Notes: generated by a model not told the origin, from the sequence alone. Counted from the first letter of the stretch, positions 48,458-58,614 are shown. The stretch: DNA of 64,000 nucleotides from Cytophagales bacterium WSM2-2 (GCA_015472025.1 BNHL01000001.1:5258001-5322000); one strand, 5' to 3'. Numbers and translations: made by a program.

Positions 48458-48985
48458 TTAGAACTTAAAAGCTACACCTAAGCGGGCATTTGTCGACCCC
48501 AGGGCGCCCAATTCAAGGAATCCACCCACTTTAGGACTGAAATAGTAGCGTGCTCCGGCATAGATACCCAGAAAAAGCCCGCTTCCGTATTGCCCGGTGG
48601 GATGGTTATTAAAATTGTCAGTCCAGCTCACCGTGCGAATTCCCAGGCTGGCGCCTCCATAAATATCCCAGCTCCGGTCGTTGATATTAAATACTTTGTT
48701 GAAGTGATAAGACACTCGTCCTCCGAGGTAGAAGGCTGTAAATCCATAATTGTAGCCCAGGTAGCCGTAATGGTAGCTGACAAAATCAAGCCCTCCGCCT
48801 GCGCTCAACTCATCGGTCAACATTACCTCAAATGAGGCACTCAGTGGAATACCACCATTGTAATACGAATTAAGTCCAAAGCCGAGATTTAAAAGCTTAT
48901 CGTTTTTCCGGTATTGCGCCTGTGCGCCCAATGACAACAGCGACAACATACCCATCAAACCAACAGTCAACAAAATCCTTTTCAT
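48458..48985 (-). CDS. Outer-membrane beta-barrel, 175 aa (paralogue of the barrel at 40.7 kb)
   Basis: The protein has a signal peptide (to about residue 23) and a barrel pattern: KLLNLGFGLNSYYNGGIPLSASFEVMLTDELSAGGGLDFVSYHYG, VSYHFNKVFNINDRSWDIYGGASLGI, LFLGIYAGARYYFSPKVGGFLELGALGSTNARLGVAFKF. It shares ARYYFSxKVG and the C-terminal LGVxFKx with the 40731-41234 barrel. It has no copy of the shared promoter upstream, so it is outside the stress regulon. Confidence 0.82.
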   Translation of the reverse strand: MKRILLTVGLMGMLSLLSLGAQAQYRKNDKLLNLGFGLNSYYNGGIPLSASFEVMLTDELSAGGGLDFVSYHYGYLGYNYGFTAFYLGGRVSYHFNKVFNINDRSWDIYGGASLGIRTVSWTDNFNNHPTGQYGSGLFLGIYAGARYYFSPKVGGFLELGALGSTNARLGVAFKF

Positions 48986-49087
48986 GATTTTTTATTAAAA
49001 TTTTACAAGAGTATAGAAATGGAATGCAAGGTACAATGGTTTGTCGACAAACTGCCGTGATCCGCGAATAACGATTAGTTTTGTGGC

Positions 49088-50473
49088 ATGGAAAAAATCT
49101 CCCTTCCCAAAGGCACTCGTGATTTTGGCCCGGAACAAATGGCCAAGCGACAGTTTATTATTGAATCGATCAGAAAAGTATTTCAGCGTTATGGATTTCA
49201 GCCACTGGAGACCCCGGCGATGGAGAACTTATCCACATTGCAGGGAAAGTATGGCGAAGAAGGAGATCAATTGCTTTTTAAAATTTTGAATAGTGGAGAT
49301 TTTCTTAAAGAAGCAGACAACTCAAAGCTGGAAAGCCGAAACTCAAAACTCCTTGTCTCCGAAATTTCCGAAAAAGGTCTTCGATATGATTTGACCGTTC
49401 CATTCGCTCGCTATGTCGTGATGAATCGTCACGAGATCGTATTTCCATTCAAGCGTTATCAAATACAACCGGTATGGAGAGCTGATCGTCCACAAAAGGG
49501 AAGATATCGGGAGTTCTACCAATGCGATGCTGACGTTGTAGGAACAGACTCTCTCGTTTGCGAAGCCGAGATTATTCTCATGATCAAAGATGCTTTCCAA
49601 GCATTGGGAGTTTTGGATTATACTATAAAAATAAACCACCGTGGAATTCTTTCGGGCCTGGCAGAGATGATCAATGCGAGTGAGAATGAAGGTTCTCTAT
49701 TCGTGGCAATTGACAAGCTGGATAAGATCGGTGAAGAAAAAGTGAAAGAGGAATTGGCCAGCCGCGGATTTAAACCTGAGAGCCTCCCCTCCTTGTTTGA
49801 GGTTTTGAATTTCACTGGAAATACTGCTCAAAAAATTGAAATGCTATCAAAGAAATTTGCGAATTCGGAAAAAGGCAAAAAAGGAATCGCAGATTTTAGT
49901 GAAGTGCTCTCCCTATTAAAGAGTTATGGCAACGATGACGAGCATGTCGAATTTGATATTGCACTGGCACGCGGGTTGAGCTATTACACAGGCTGCATCT
50001 TTGAAGTAAAAATCAACAACGTTGGAATTGGCAGTGTAAGTGGTGGTGGCCGTTACGATAATCTCACTGCTGTATTCGATTCAAAAGAGAAAAGTTCTGG
50101 GGTGGGATTTTCATTCGGCATCGACCGGATCTATGACGCAATGACGGAACTCGATATTTTCCCAAAAGAAACTACGGCTTCCTCGACCTTGCTAATTGCC
50201 CACTTGGATGATGAAGGATTTAAGTATGGGTTGAAGATTGCCAAGGCTTTTCGCGAACGTGACATCTCCTGCGAGATTTACCCGGATCAACTGAAAATCA
50301 AAAAGCAAATGGAGTATGCCGACCGCAAAAAAATTCCATTTGTTGTAGTCATTGGCCCCGAAGAAGTTCAAACGGAAACACTCACCTTAAAGAAGATGGA
50401 GTCTGGTAATCAACTGAAACTTTCATTTGAAGAAATCGCGACAGCTATTCAACTTTATAAGAATCCTAACTAA
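49088..50473 (+). CDS. hisS: Histidyl-tRNA synthetase
   Basis: The 461-residue class II synthetase begins KISLPKGTRDFGPEQMAKRQ (motif LPKGTRDF), with motif 2 (FKRYQIQPVWRADRPQKGRYREFYQCDADVVG) and motif 3 (GVGFSFGIDRIYDAM). The HisA-type helix LARGLSYYTGCIFE is present, and the C-terminal anticodon-binding domain is intact. It charges tRNA-His. It starts 12 bases upstream of hutH and so may share its transcript. Confidence 0.96.
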   Translation: MEKISLPKGTRDFGPEQMAKRQFIIESIRKVFQRYGFQPLETPAMENLSTLQGKYGEEGDQLLFKILNSGDFLKEADNSKLESRNSKLLVSEISEKGLRYDLTVPFARYVVMNRHEIVFPFKRYQIQPVWRADRPQKGRYREFYQCDADVVGTDSLVCEAEIILMIKDAFQALGVLDYTIKINHRGILSGLAEMINASENEGSLFVAIDKLDKIGEEKVKEELASRGFKPESLPSLFEVLNFTGNTAQKIEMLSKKFANSEKGKKGIADFSEVLSLLKSYGNDDEHVEFDIALARGLSYYTGCIFEVKINNVGIGSVSGGGRYDNLTAVFDSKEKSSGVGFSFGIDRIYDAMTELDIFPKETTASSTLLIAHLDDEGFKYGLKIAKAFRERDISCEIYPDQLKIKKQMEYADRKKIPFVVVIGPEEVQTETLTLKKMESGNQLKLSFEEIATAIQLYKNPN

Positions 50474-50485
50474 ATCACCTGACCT

Positions 50486-51982
50486 TTGAGTTACCAGCAC
50501 ACCATCAGTTCTAAAAGTCTGTCGCACGATGATCTGCAAAAGATCATGCAGCCAGGCACTCGGCTGACGCTTTCACCTGAATCAAAGCAAAAGATTCAAA
50601 AAAGTCGTGAGTACCTCGATCAAAAAATTGCCGGTTCTTCAGAACCGATTTACGGCATCAACACCGGGTTCGGTTCACTTTACAATAAAAATATCCCTAA
50701 GGACCAATTAGAGAAACTGCAAGAGAATCTCGTTCTCTCACATGCTTGCGGCATGGGCGCACAGGTACCTCATGAACTCGTACGACTGATGCTTTTCCTG
50801 AAAATTCAGTCCCTCGCTTACGGATATTCCGGGGTTCAGTCCGAAACCGTTGAACGTCTTGTGGCGATGTTCAATGAGAACATTTTGCCGAGTGTTTACG
50901 AAATGGGATCGCTTGGAGCATCCGGTGACCTGGCCCCGCTGGCACACTTGTCTCTGCCACTGATCGGTAAAGGCGAAGTCCTCTTTCAAAACAAAACACA
51001 GTCAAGTGAATCTGTTTTAAAATCGCTGGGCTGGGAGAAGCTTCGTCTCAAATCTAAAGAAGGATTAGCGTTGCTGAATGGAACACAGTTCATGAGTGCT
51101 TACGGAACCTGGTGTATCCTTCATTCGGATCGCCTGTTGAAATTAGCCAATGTCATTGGTGCGCTTTCACTCGATGCGTTTGATGGTCGTATCGAAGCAT
51201 TTGATGAAGATGTGCACCGCATTCGTCCGCATCAGGGGCAAATAAAAGTTGCTAAAGAAATAAAACAGTTACTCAAGGGAAGTGAAATTATTTCTCAAAA
51301 GAAAAAGCACGTTCAGGACCCCTACTCTTTCAGGTGCATACCCCAGGTGCATGGAGCAAGTGACGATGCACTCCAATTTGTATCACAGACATTCCTCACA
51401 GAAATCAATAGTGTAACGGACAATCCAAACGTATTTGAGGCCGAAGACAAAATCATCTCAGCTGGAAATTTTCACGGTCAGCCGTTGGCGTTGGGATTGG
51501 ATTTCCTTTCCATTGCTATGGCTGAAATTGGAAATATCTCCGAACGCAGAACTTACCAGTTAATTTCCGGAGCACGCGAATTACCGAATTACCTTGTAGC
51601 CGAGCCGGGTATTAACTCAGGCTTGATGATTCCTCAGTATACAGCCGCATCACTGGTAAGTCAGAACAAACAACTGGCATCGCCTGCCTCCACTGATTCA
51701 ATTGTTTCCAGCAACGGACAAGAGGATCATGTAAGTATGGGGGCAAACGCGGCAACAAAAGCGTACCGGGTAGTTAACAATGTGTATTCCATACTTGCTA
51801 TTGAATTAATTACAGCAGCTCAGGCATTGCAATTCAGGCGGCCGATGAAATCTTCACCGGTATTGGAAAGCTTCGTAAATACTTTTCGTAAAAGTGTTTC
51901 GTTTATAGAAAGTGATCGTTTACTACATAACGACTTGGTAGAGGCTGAAAAGTTTCTAAAAGAGTATAATTTAGAGGGGTGA
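50486..51982 (+). CDS. hutH: Histidine ammonia-lyase
   Basis: The 498-residue enzyme deaminates histidine to urocanate. The MIO cofactor triad A145-S146-G147 lies in GSLGASGDLAPLAHL, and family segments such as YGINTGFG, LLNGTQFMSAYG, VQDPYSFRCIPQVHGASDD and GNFHGQPLALGLD are all present. TTG at 50486 is the only reasonable start (MSYQHTISSK). The T9SS gene starts with GTG overlapping its stop. No other hut gene is adjacent; the HutG-like gene is 8 kb upstream. Confidence 0.95.
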   Translation: MSYQHTISSKSLSHDDLQKIMQPGTRLTLSPESKQKIQKSREYLDQKIAGSSEPIYGINTGFGSLYNKNIPKDQLEKLQENLVLSHACGMGAQVPHELVRLMLFLKIQSLAYGYSGVQSETVERLVAMFNENILPSVYEMGSLGASGDLAPLAHLSLPLIGKGEVLFQNKTQSSESVLKSLGWEKLRLKSKEGLALLNGTQFMSAYGTWCILHSDRLLKLANVIGALSLDAFDGRIEAFDEDVHRIRPHQGQIKVAKEIKQLLKGSEIISQKKKHVQDPYSFRCIPQVHGASDDALQFVSQTFLTEINSVTDNPNVFEAEDKIISAGNFHGQPLALGLDFLSIAMAEIGNISERRTYQLISGARELPNYLVAEPGINSGLMIPQYTAASLVSQNKQLASPASTDSIVSSNGQEDHVSMGANAATKAYRVVNNVYSILAIELITAAQALQFRRPMKSSPVLESFVNTFRKSVSFIESDRLLHNDLVEAEKFLKEYNLEG

Positions 51983-53898
51983 GGAAATTTTTTCTATTTG
52001 TCGGGTTTCTTGCTTTCGGATGGGCTTCCTATGCGCAGCCGTACACAAGCCGTCAAGGCCGTTTCCTGGTAAATCAAATTCGAGGTTGTGCTCCGTTTAC
52101 GGTTACCATCACGAATACCAACGTGAGCGGTAACGGTGGTTGTACACCCGGAAGTCCATGCATCATGAATTTTGATGGATGTGTATCTCCAAATTGCAGT
52201 TGCCCCGGATTTCCAGGTTGTCAAAATGCAACTCTGTTTACTTATAACACACCTGGCACCTATAAACTATCCGTATTGTATCAAGGTGTTGGTTCTGATG
52301 ATATCACTATCACTGTCGATCCAAACACACAACCTGCATTTGACATTTACACTTGTGCCGCTTCACAAGTTTTTATCAACATCACTGACAAGACTTATGA
52401 TTCTTACCAGATAGACTTCAACAACGACGGCACAATCGACAAAAGTATCCCTTCAGGAAATAGTCAAACGGCCACATTCACTTATGCAACTCCTCCAATC
52501 AATTTCAATATCAGTGTTAAAGGGCAAAAGCTGAACGCAGCGAATAACTGTACCGCAAAAGTGCAGCCGTTTACTGCCCTGACAACATTACCAACTCCTA
52601 CCATCACCGCACTCACCGCAACCGATGCTTCGACTTTGCAAATGGCGTTCACACCCCAAACTAATATTCAGTATAAGAGTGAGATAGCGATCAATAACTC
52701 CACCAACTTTCAAAACTATCAAACATTGTATGGTGTGAATTCTATGACTGCCTCAAACCTGACGGTAGATAAAAGCTACTATTGCTTTCGTCTGAATTCA
52801 TTTGATCCCTGTGCCAATACTAATACTTACTCCGCACCAATCTGCAGTCATAATTTTAGCATGACCGTTGCCAATGGTTCCGATCAGTTGGCGTGGCAGA
52901 CCTCAAGTCTTGGGATCTCCAACATTCAGATCAAACGCAATGGCACAGTTCTCACTACAGTCCCTGCTGCCACTACCAACTACAACGATCTTGCCATCAC
53001 TTGTAAGACCGATTATTGCTATCAACTGGTGAGCCGATACGCAGGCGCCACGAGTACATCACTGCAAAAATGTGGCACGTCTTTTTTGAAGCTTACACCT
53101 TTCGGTATTAACAATGTGAGCAGCAATGTTGGTGCAGCCCAAGTCGATCTCGCCTGGCTACAAGATCCGGCATTTACAGCAGCCAGTTACGATGTGTTGC
53201 GAGCGCAAGGTGGAAACACATATCTTCCACTGGGGACCACAACCACGAAACAATTTACCGATGCTACCTATTCTGAAGGGTCATGTTATAAAGTGAATTA
53301 CATTGACAAGTGCGACAACCCAAGTGCCCAGGGATCGCGGGCCTGCCCGATGATATTGAACGGAAGCCTGGATCCCACCAACGAAATACAGTTGCATTGG
53401 ACAGGATACATCGGATGGAACCAGGGCGTGAAGAATTACCGGGTGGAAAAGTACTTTCAACCCGGGCAGTCTCCCCAAATTATCTATACGGGAACAGATT
53501 CAACTTTCCTCGACACACAGCAAGACCCGAACAACCAGGTAGTCTATTATAAAATCATCGCTGACGCAAACGAGGCCGGTGTCACCTCATCAACCTCTAA
53601 TGAGATCCGGATTGTGAAAGCAGTAAATCTTTTTTCACCAAATGCCTTTAACCCTGAAAGTAAAACACAAGTCAACAGGACATTCCAGGTGAGGGGTCAT
53701 TACATCTCCAAGTTGCACATGCAAGTATTCGACCGGTGGGGTTCCCTCGTTTTCTATTCAGACAATAATGAGCCATGGGACGGAAGACGCGATGGTATAG
53801 CCATGCCTGATGCAACCTACGTCTGGACAGCTGAAGGTACTGACATGACCGGTAACGACTTCAAAAAAACCGGATTGGTCGTCCTGATCAGGAAATAG
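51979..53898 (+). CDS. Type IX secretion (type B) cargo with gliding-associated C-terminal domain
   Basis: The 639-residue protein has a signal peptide (MRKFFLFVGFLAFGWASYAQ) and Cys-rich beta-sandwich domains (PKD/fibronectin-like: GCAPFTVTITNTNVSG, NFDGCVSPNCSCPGFPGC). The C-terminal ~85 residues (LFSPNAFNPESKTQVNRTFQVRG, LHMQVFDRWGSLVFYSDNNEPWDG, PDATYVWTAEGTDMTGNDFKKTGLVVLIRK) are the CHU_C/gliding motility-associated type B sorting domain, so it is exported by the T9SS and retained on the cell surface. GTG 51979 overlaps the hutH stop. Adhesive or structural function is inferred. Confidence 0.88.
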   Translation: MRKFFLFVGFLAFGWASYAQPYTSRQGRFLVNQIRGCAPFTVTITNTNVSGNGGCTPGSPCIMNFDGCVSPNCSCPGFPGCQNATLFTYNTPGTYKLSVLYQGVGSDDITITVDPNTQPAFDIYTCAASQVFINITDKTYDSYQIDFNNDGTIDKSIPSGNSQTATFTYATPPINFNISVKGQKLNAANNCTAKVQPFTALTTLPTPTITALTATDASTLQMAFTPQTNIQYKSEIAINNSTNFQNYQTLYGVNSMTASNLTVDKSYYCFRLNSFDPCANTNTYSAPICSHNFSMTVANGSDQLAWQTSSLGISNIQIKRNGTVLTTVPAATTNYNDLAITCKTDYCYQLVSRYAGATSTSLQKCGTSFLKLTPFGINNVSSNVGAAQVDLAWLQDPAFTAASYDVLRAQGGNTYLPLGTTTTKQFTDATYSEGSCYKVNYIDKCDNPSAQGSRACPMILNGSLDPTNEIQLHWTGYIGWNQGVKNYRVEKYFQPGQSPQIIYTGTDSTFLDTQQDPNNQVVYYKIIADANEAGVTSSTSNEIRIVKAVNLFSPNAFNPESKTQVNRTFQVRGHYISKLHMQVFDRWGSLVFYSDNNEPWDGRRDGIAMPDATYVWTAEGTDMTGNDFKKTGLVVLIRK

Positions 53899-53960
53899 CA
53901 TCCGTCCCTTCTAAAGCCGATTTTTTCACAGTAACTTTACGGTTCGCTAACTAAAGTACC

Positions 53961-54296
53961 ATGTTCGATTTGATGAAAATGATGGGCAAGATGAAGGAAG
54001 TGCAAGCCCGTTTGAAAGAAGCACAGGACAACCTTGCCCTTCTCAAAGTAAATGGAGAGTCTGGAGGGGGTATGGTGAAAGCTGTTGTGAATGGAAAAAG
54101 ACAATTGATCTCACTCGATATTGACCCGACCATTTTGAAGGCCGATGACAAGATACTTATCCAGGACTTAGTAGTGGCAGCCGTGAACAAAGCCAATGAA
54201 GAGGCTGAGTCACTAGCCAAAGACCATTTGAAAAAAGCTACCGATGGTCTATTGCCAAATATCCCAGGCATGGACCTTAGCAGCCTGATGGGATGA
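53961..54296 (+). CDS. ybaB: YbaB/EbfC-family nucleoid-associated protein
   Basis: This 111-residue protein has the YbaB arrangement: a helical start with KMKEVQARLKEAQDNLALLKVNGESGGGMVKAVVNGKRQLISLDIDPTILKADDKILIQDLVVAAVNKANEEAE. It forms DNA-binding dimers. It is usually near dnaX and recR, but here it is followed directly by a glycosyltransferase gene (overlap ATGA). Confidence 0.93.
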   Translation: MFDLMKMMGKMKEVQARLKEAQDNLALLKVNGESGGGMVKAVVNGKRQLISLDIDPTILKADDKILIQDLVVAAVNKANEEAESLAKDHLKKATDGLLPNIPGMDLSSLMG

Positions 54297-55309
54297 CCAA
54301 AGTAGCGGTTGTCATTCTCAATTTTAACGGCAAGAATTTTCTTCAGCAATTCCTGCCATCCGTCATCAGTCACAGCAAAGACGCCAAGATTGTGGTTGCC
54401 GACAATGGTTCAACGGATGGCTCTGCAGATTTTGTCAAGAAAGAGTATTCTCAAATCGAAGTAATCGCGCTCACAGAGAACAAAGGATTTTGCGGGGGAT
54501 ATAATACTGTTCTCAAAGAGATTCAAGCTACCTATTATGTCTTGTTGAACTCGGACGTGGAGGTAACTCCCAGCTGGCTTGACCCTGTCATTGAATTAAT
54601 GGATAGCAACTCTGCCATCGCTGCAGCTCAACCAAAAATCCTGGCCCAGCGAGCGAAGAACAAATTTGAATATGCCGGGGCTGCCGGGGGATTGATTGAC
54701 ACGCTCGGTTATCCTTTTTGCCGTGGGCGTATTTTTGAGTCTCTGGAAGAAGACAATGGCCAGTACAATGATATTACGGAAGTGTTCTGGGCTTCAGGCG
54801 CATCGATGTTTGTTCGTGCCGACAGGTTCCATGAGATGGGAGGACTCGATGAGGATTTTTTCGCCCACATGGAAGAGATTGATCTTTGCTGGAAATTCAG
54901 ACGCGCGGGATATAAGATTTTCTATTGTGGAAAAAGTACCGTCTACCATGTTGGTGGAGGGACTCTTTCCGCCTCTAACCCGAAGAAGACGTATTTCAAC
55001 TTTCGGAATGGATTGAGCTTATTGGTAAAGCACCAGCGTATCTCGTGGCTCCTCTGGAAATTCCCGCTGAGGATAATTTTGGACTGGATTGCTGCACTCC
55101 ACTTCCTGCTTATCGGCTCGGGTATTCATGGAAAGGCAATCATCATAGCTCATCTCAGTTTTGTCCGAAGATTCGGACACGAGATGAAAAAACGCTCGAA
55201 GACTCATGCTCAAATAAGGAGCTTTAGAGCTTCCTGTATTTATCGGGGATTAATTGTTTTTGATTTTTTTGTATCTGGGAAAAAGACCTATAAAGACCTG
55301 AAGTCCTAG
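54293..55309 (+). CDS. Family 2 glycosyltransferase
   Basis: The 338-residue enzyme has the GT2 core: VAVVILNFNGKNFLQQFLPS, ADNGSTDGSADF, VLLNSDVEVTPSWLDPVIELM and the acceptor loop WASGASMFVRADRFHEMGGLDEDFFAHMEEIDLCWKFRRAGYKI. The C-terminus carries hydrophobic stretches that could associate with the membrane. It resembles WcaA/rhamnosyltransferase-type enzymes acting on surface polysaccharides; the sugar is unknown. It overlaps ybaB and converges with the PspC gene by four bases. Confidence 0.9.
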   Translation: MTKVAVVILNFNGKNFLQQFLPSVISHSKDAKIVVADNGSTDGSADFVKKEYSQIEVIALTENKGFCGGYNTVLKEIQATYYVLLNSDVEVTPSWLDPVIELMDSNSAIAAAQPKILAQRAKNKFEYAGAAGGLIDTLGYPFCRGRIFESLEEDNGQYNDITEVFWASGASMFVRADRFHEMGGLDEDFFAHMEEIDLCWKFRRAGYKIFYCGKSTVYHVGGGTLSASNPKKTYFNFRNGLSLLVKHQRISWLLWKFPLRIILDWIAALHFLLIGSGIHGKAIIIAHLSFVRRFGHEMKKRSKTHAQIRSFRASCIYRGLIVFDFFVSGKKTYKDLKS

Positions 55310-55605
55310 AAATCCCAGATGGTCGTGCGCTTCCGCAGGTGAGCCCGCATATTGATGATAAACGCCATGCCAAGGTAAATAATCACAGGTGATCCTAACG
55401 TCAGAAAGGATGCATAAATAAAGAAAAGCCGTATAGAAGAGGTGGCAATTCCTAATTTTTCACCCAAAAAAGTACATACCCCGAAGGCATGCTCTTCAAA
55501 AAATAACTGAATCTTCTTCACCATACCCTTAACAAACGTATCATATTGCCAATGTTGTCTTCCACTTATCTGCGATAAAAGGCGATTCATCGGCCTATTT
55601 TTCAA
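55306..55605 (-). CDS. PspC-domain membrane protein
   Basis: The 99-residue protein has the PspC pattern (KIQLFFEEHAFGVCTFLGEKLGIATSSIRLFFIYASFLTLGSPVIIYLGMAFIINMRAHLRKR) with one or two transmembrane helices. It belongs to the phage-shock or envelope-stress family seen without PspA in Bacteroidota. It converges with the glycosyltransferase gene. It lacks the shared promoter, so its control is separate. Confidence 0.87.
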   Translation of the reverse strand: MKNRPMNRLLSQISGRQHWQYDTFVKGMVKKIQLFFEEHAFGVCTFLGEKLGIATSSIRLFFIYASFLTLGSPVIIYLGMAFIINMRAHLRKRTTIWDF

Positions 55606-55734
55606 CTCACAAATATAAGCAGACCTGATGGTTATGGTGCATACCTGTTTCTTATTTTTTTGGCTATCATTGCATTCAAATACTTATAAATCTTACATTT
55701 GCGACTCAAAAACCATGTTTTAAAACCAAATTCC

Positions 55735-57507
55735 ATGAGAAAAATAGTTTACTCCTTAACGATCATCGGAGCCATGACAATGGCCGGATGTACCCTCCCC
55801 CAGATGATCAAAATGGTGAAGGACCAGAAGCTTGAAGTAAAGCCAAACCCTCTCGAAGTACACAAAGACACAGTGAACTTTGATATGTCTGGCAACCTCC
55901 CCGCCAAACTTCTGAAAAAAGGTACCGTGTTTACTGTCAACCCATTCTACAAGTATGGCGATAACGAGTTGGCACTACCTGCAATACCATTCAAGGCTGA
56001 GGACTATCCTAATAATAAAACTGAACAAACTCCGGTAACTAAAGCTTTCTCATTCCCTTATAAAGACGCCTACAAAGTGGGTACAGTTGAAATTCAATTT
56101 GTTGCCTCTAAAGGCCCCAAGTCAAAATCAACTCCACGCGTTGCTATCGGAACTGGTATTATCACTACTTCCAAGCTGGTTCAGAATTCCTACTATGCGG
56201 CTTTCGCAGAACATGGTTACAACAACCAGGAAGAACTTATTCCAGTGACTATCCCTGATTTCAACTTCGAAAGAGGAAAATCAATCCTCCGCAAGTCAGA
56301 AATATCGGCTGACAAAGGCAAGCAATTGGATGCCTTCATCGCTGCGAAGAACATTACCAAAACAGTAACTATCACCGGTACTCACTCACCTGAAGGTTTG
56401 GAGCGCATCAACAGCAAACTATCTGAAGAACGTGCTGCTGCGATCGAAGCATTCTATCGTGAGGAAATGAAAAAATACGACTACCAGGGTGTAGCCGCTG
56501 ACATTAAATTCATTCCTAAGCCAATCGTAGATGATTGGAATGGCTTCTCTGCTGCATTGGCTGCTTATGATGGCGTTTCTGCGGATGAAAAATCAGAGTA
56601 CACCAACATCATCAACAACGGTGGTACTTTCGAAGAGAAAGAAAAGGCAATGCAAAAATTGAAGTCTTACAGCAAAGTTTTCAAAGATGTATATCCAGGA
56701 TTGCGTTCTGCCAAAACTGAAATCCTTACAGTAAAAGCAAAGAAGACAGATGCAGAAATGTCCGTATTGGCTAAGCAAATCACGAAAGGTGAAGCCAATG
56801 CTGATGCGCTTACATTCGAAGAGTTAATGTATTCTGCCACCCTTACTCCTTCATTGGATGAGAAAGCAGCAATCTATGAAGCCGCTACCAAGAAAGGCAG
56901 CAACTGGAATGCTAACAACAACCTGGCCGCTGTTTATATCCAGATGATTATCGAAAACCCTGCTAAAGCATCTGAATTGACCGCTAAAGCTGCTACTCAA
57001 TTGGATATCGCTTTCAAACTGAAAGCTACCCCTGAAGTATTGGCCAACCTCGCTTCAGTATCTTTAATGCAAGGCAACCCTTACAAGTCTTACAGCTACG
57101 CTACGAAGGCATTGAATGGTGCAAGCAGCGATGTAAGCCGGGGTATCAATGGCGTTAAAGGCGCTTGCGAGATCTACAAGGCTAGCTACAGCGATGCTGT
57201 TCGCTCTACTTCCTCTTCAAGTGACACTGATGTAAACCTCTTCAATAAAGGTTTGGCTCAGTTGCTGAACAAAGACAACAGCAATGCTGCCTCTTCATTC
57301 GGTGAAGCTTCTAAGAAAAACCCTAACATGGCTCTTGCCTTCTATGGTGCTGCTATCGCAGCTGCCCGTAGCGGAAGCGGTGATGCCGTTGTAAGCAACC
57401 TGACCAGCGCAGTGAAACTCAACCCAAGCCTGAAAGAAAAGGCTTTGACTGACCTTGAATTCACTAAGTTCAATACAACAGATGCATTCAGAAATGCGCT
57501 GAAGTAA
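55735..57507 (+). CDS. OmpA/TPR-type outer-membrane lipoprotein
   Basis: ATG 55735 is preferred because it begins a lipoprotein signal (MRKIVYSLTIIGAMTMAGC, Cys19), giving 590 residues; the frame is open from a TTG at 55699. A beta-rich N-terminal part is followed by an OmpA-like segment (FNFERGKSILRKSEISADKGKQLDAFIAAKN, THSPEGLERINSKLSEERAAAIEAFY) and then by helical TPR-like repeats (EAATKKGSNWNANNNLAAVYIQMIIENPAKASELTAKAATQLD). It may tether the outer membrane to the wall or to other proteins. It ends at a strong terminator. Confidence 0.85.
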   Translation: MRKIVYSLTIIGAMTMAGCTLPQMIKMVKDQKLEVKPNPLEVHKDTVNFDMSGNLPAKLLKKGTVFTVNPFYKYGDNELALPAIPFKAEDYPNNKTEQTPVTKAFSFPYKDAYKVGTVEIQFVASKGPKSKSTPRVAIGTGIITTSKLVQNSYYAAFAEHGYNNQEELIPVTIPDFNFERGKSILRKSEISADKGKQLDAFIAAKNITKTVTITGTHSPEGLERINSKLSEERAAAIEAFYREEMKKYDYQGVAADIKFIPKPIVDDWNGFSAALAAYDGVSADEKSEYTNIINNGGTFEEKEKAMQKLKSYSKVFKDVYPGLRSAKTEILTVKAKKTDAEMSVLAKQITKGEANADALTFEELMYSATLTPSLDEKAAIYEAATKKGSNWNANNNLAAVYIQMIIENPAKASELTAKAATQLDIAFKLKATPEVLANLASVSLMQGNPYKSYSYATKALNGASSDVSRGINGVKGACEIYKASYSDAVRSTSSSSDTDVNLFNKGLAQLLNKDNSNAASSFGEASKKNPNMALAFYGAAIAAARSGSGDAVVSNLTSAVKLNPSLKEKALTDLEFTKFNTTDAFRNALK

Positions 57508-57528
57508 TCAACCCAAATGGAATTGGTG

Positions 57529-57562
57529 AAAAAGCCCCGGCCAAACGGTCGGGGCTTTTTTA
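57529..57562 (+). terminator. Strong intrinsic terminator after the OmpA/TPR gene
   Basis: GCCCCGGCC / GGTCGGGGC (9 bp, one G-T) with the loop AAAC is followed by T6, 22 bases after the stop, and preceded by A5. Confidence 0.92.
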
Positions 57563-57613
57563 TTGAAGATTGCCTTACTATTTTTACGGACTTTGAAATA
57601 AACTACTGTTGAC

Positions 57614-58594
57614 ATGAGAGAAATCCAATTCCGTGAAGCGCTTCGTGAAGCCATGAATGAAGAAATGCGCAGAGATAAAAGCGTATTGTTGATGGGTGAA
57701 GAGGTTGCTGAGTATAACGGGGCTTATAAGGTAAGCCAGGGAATGCTGGATGAATTTGGGCCAGAGCGCGTGATCGACACCCCTATATCTGAGCTCGGCT
57801 TTGCGGGCGTAGGAGTAGGTGCTGCCATGAATGGCATCCGCCCTATCGTTGAGTTCATGACTTTCAACTTCTCGCTAGTAGCTATTGACCAGGTCATTAA
57901 CTCGGCTGCAAAAATGCTTTCCATGTCGGGTGGACAGTTTAACGTACCCATTGTATTCCGTGGTCCCACAGGGAATGCAGGAATGTTGAGTTCTCAGCAC
58001 TCACAGAACTTTGAAAGCTGGTATGCCAATACTCCAGGATTGAAAGTTGTGGTTCCATTTACACCTTACGATGCCAAAGGGCTGTTAAAATCAGCTATCC
58101 GTGACAATGACCCGGTCATATTCATGGAAAGTGAGTTGATGTATGGCGACAAAGGAGAAGTCCCAACTGAAGAGTATTTGATTCCCATTGGTTCAGCTGA
58201 TATTAAACGCAGTGGATCAGACGTGACGATTGTCTCTTTCGGCAAGATCATGAAAGTGGCTTTGGCTGCAGCCCAGGAATTAGAGAAAGAAGGAATCTCG
58301 GCTGAAATCGTTGACCTACGCTCAGTTCGTCCGATCGATTATGCAACAGTTGTTGAATCCGTAAAGAAGACAAACCGTTTGGTTATAGTAGAAGAAGCCT
58401 GGCCTCTGGCTGCAATTTCTTCTGAAATTACTTACCACATTCAGAAGCACGCCTTCGACTATCTTGACGCCCCTATTCATAGAGTCAACAGCCTTGATGT
58501 GCCTCTGCCCTACGCTCCTACTTTGATAGATGCAATTCTGCCAAATGTAGAACGTACAGTAAGAGCTGTGAAAGCGGTGATGTACAAAGACTAG
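57614..58594 (+). CDS. pdhB: Pyruvate dehydrogenase E1 component, beta subunit
   Basis: The 326-residue protein aligns along its whole length with the E1 beta subunits: REIQFREALREAMNEEMRRDKSVLLMGEEVAEYNGAYKVSQGM, DTPISELGFAGVGVGAAMNGIRPIVEFMTFNFSLVAIDQVIN, FRGPTGNAGMLSSQHSQNFESWYANTPGLKVVVPFTPYDAKGLLKSAIRDNDPVIFMESE. The E1 alpha and E2 genes are not adjacent, as is common in Bacteroidota. It converts pyruvate into acetyl-CoA together with its partners. Confidence 0.95.
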   Translation: MREIQFREALREAMNEEMRRDKSVLLMGEEVAEYNGAYKVSQGMLDEFGPERVIDTPISELGFAGVGVGAAMNGIRPIVEFMTFNFSLVAIDQVINSAAKMLSMSGGQFNVPIVFRGPTGNAGMLSSQHSQNFESWYANTPGLKVVVPFTPYDAKGLLKSAIRDNDPVIFMESELMYGDKGEVPTEEYLIPIGSADIKRSGSDVTIVSFGKIMKVALAAAQELEKEGISAEIVDLRSVRPIDYATVVESVKKTNRLVIVEEAWPLAAISSEITYHIQKHAFDYLDAPIHRVNSLDVPLPYAPTLIDAILPNVERTVRAVKAVMYKD

Positions 58595-58614
58595 TTCTTC
58601 TAGGAGTTTTAGGA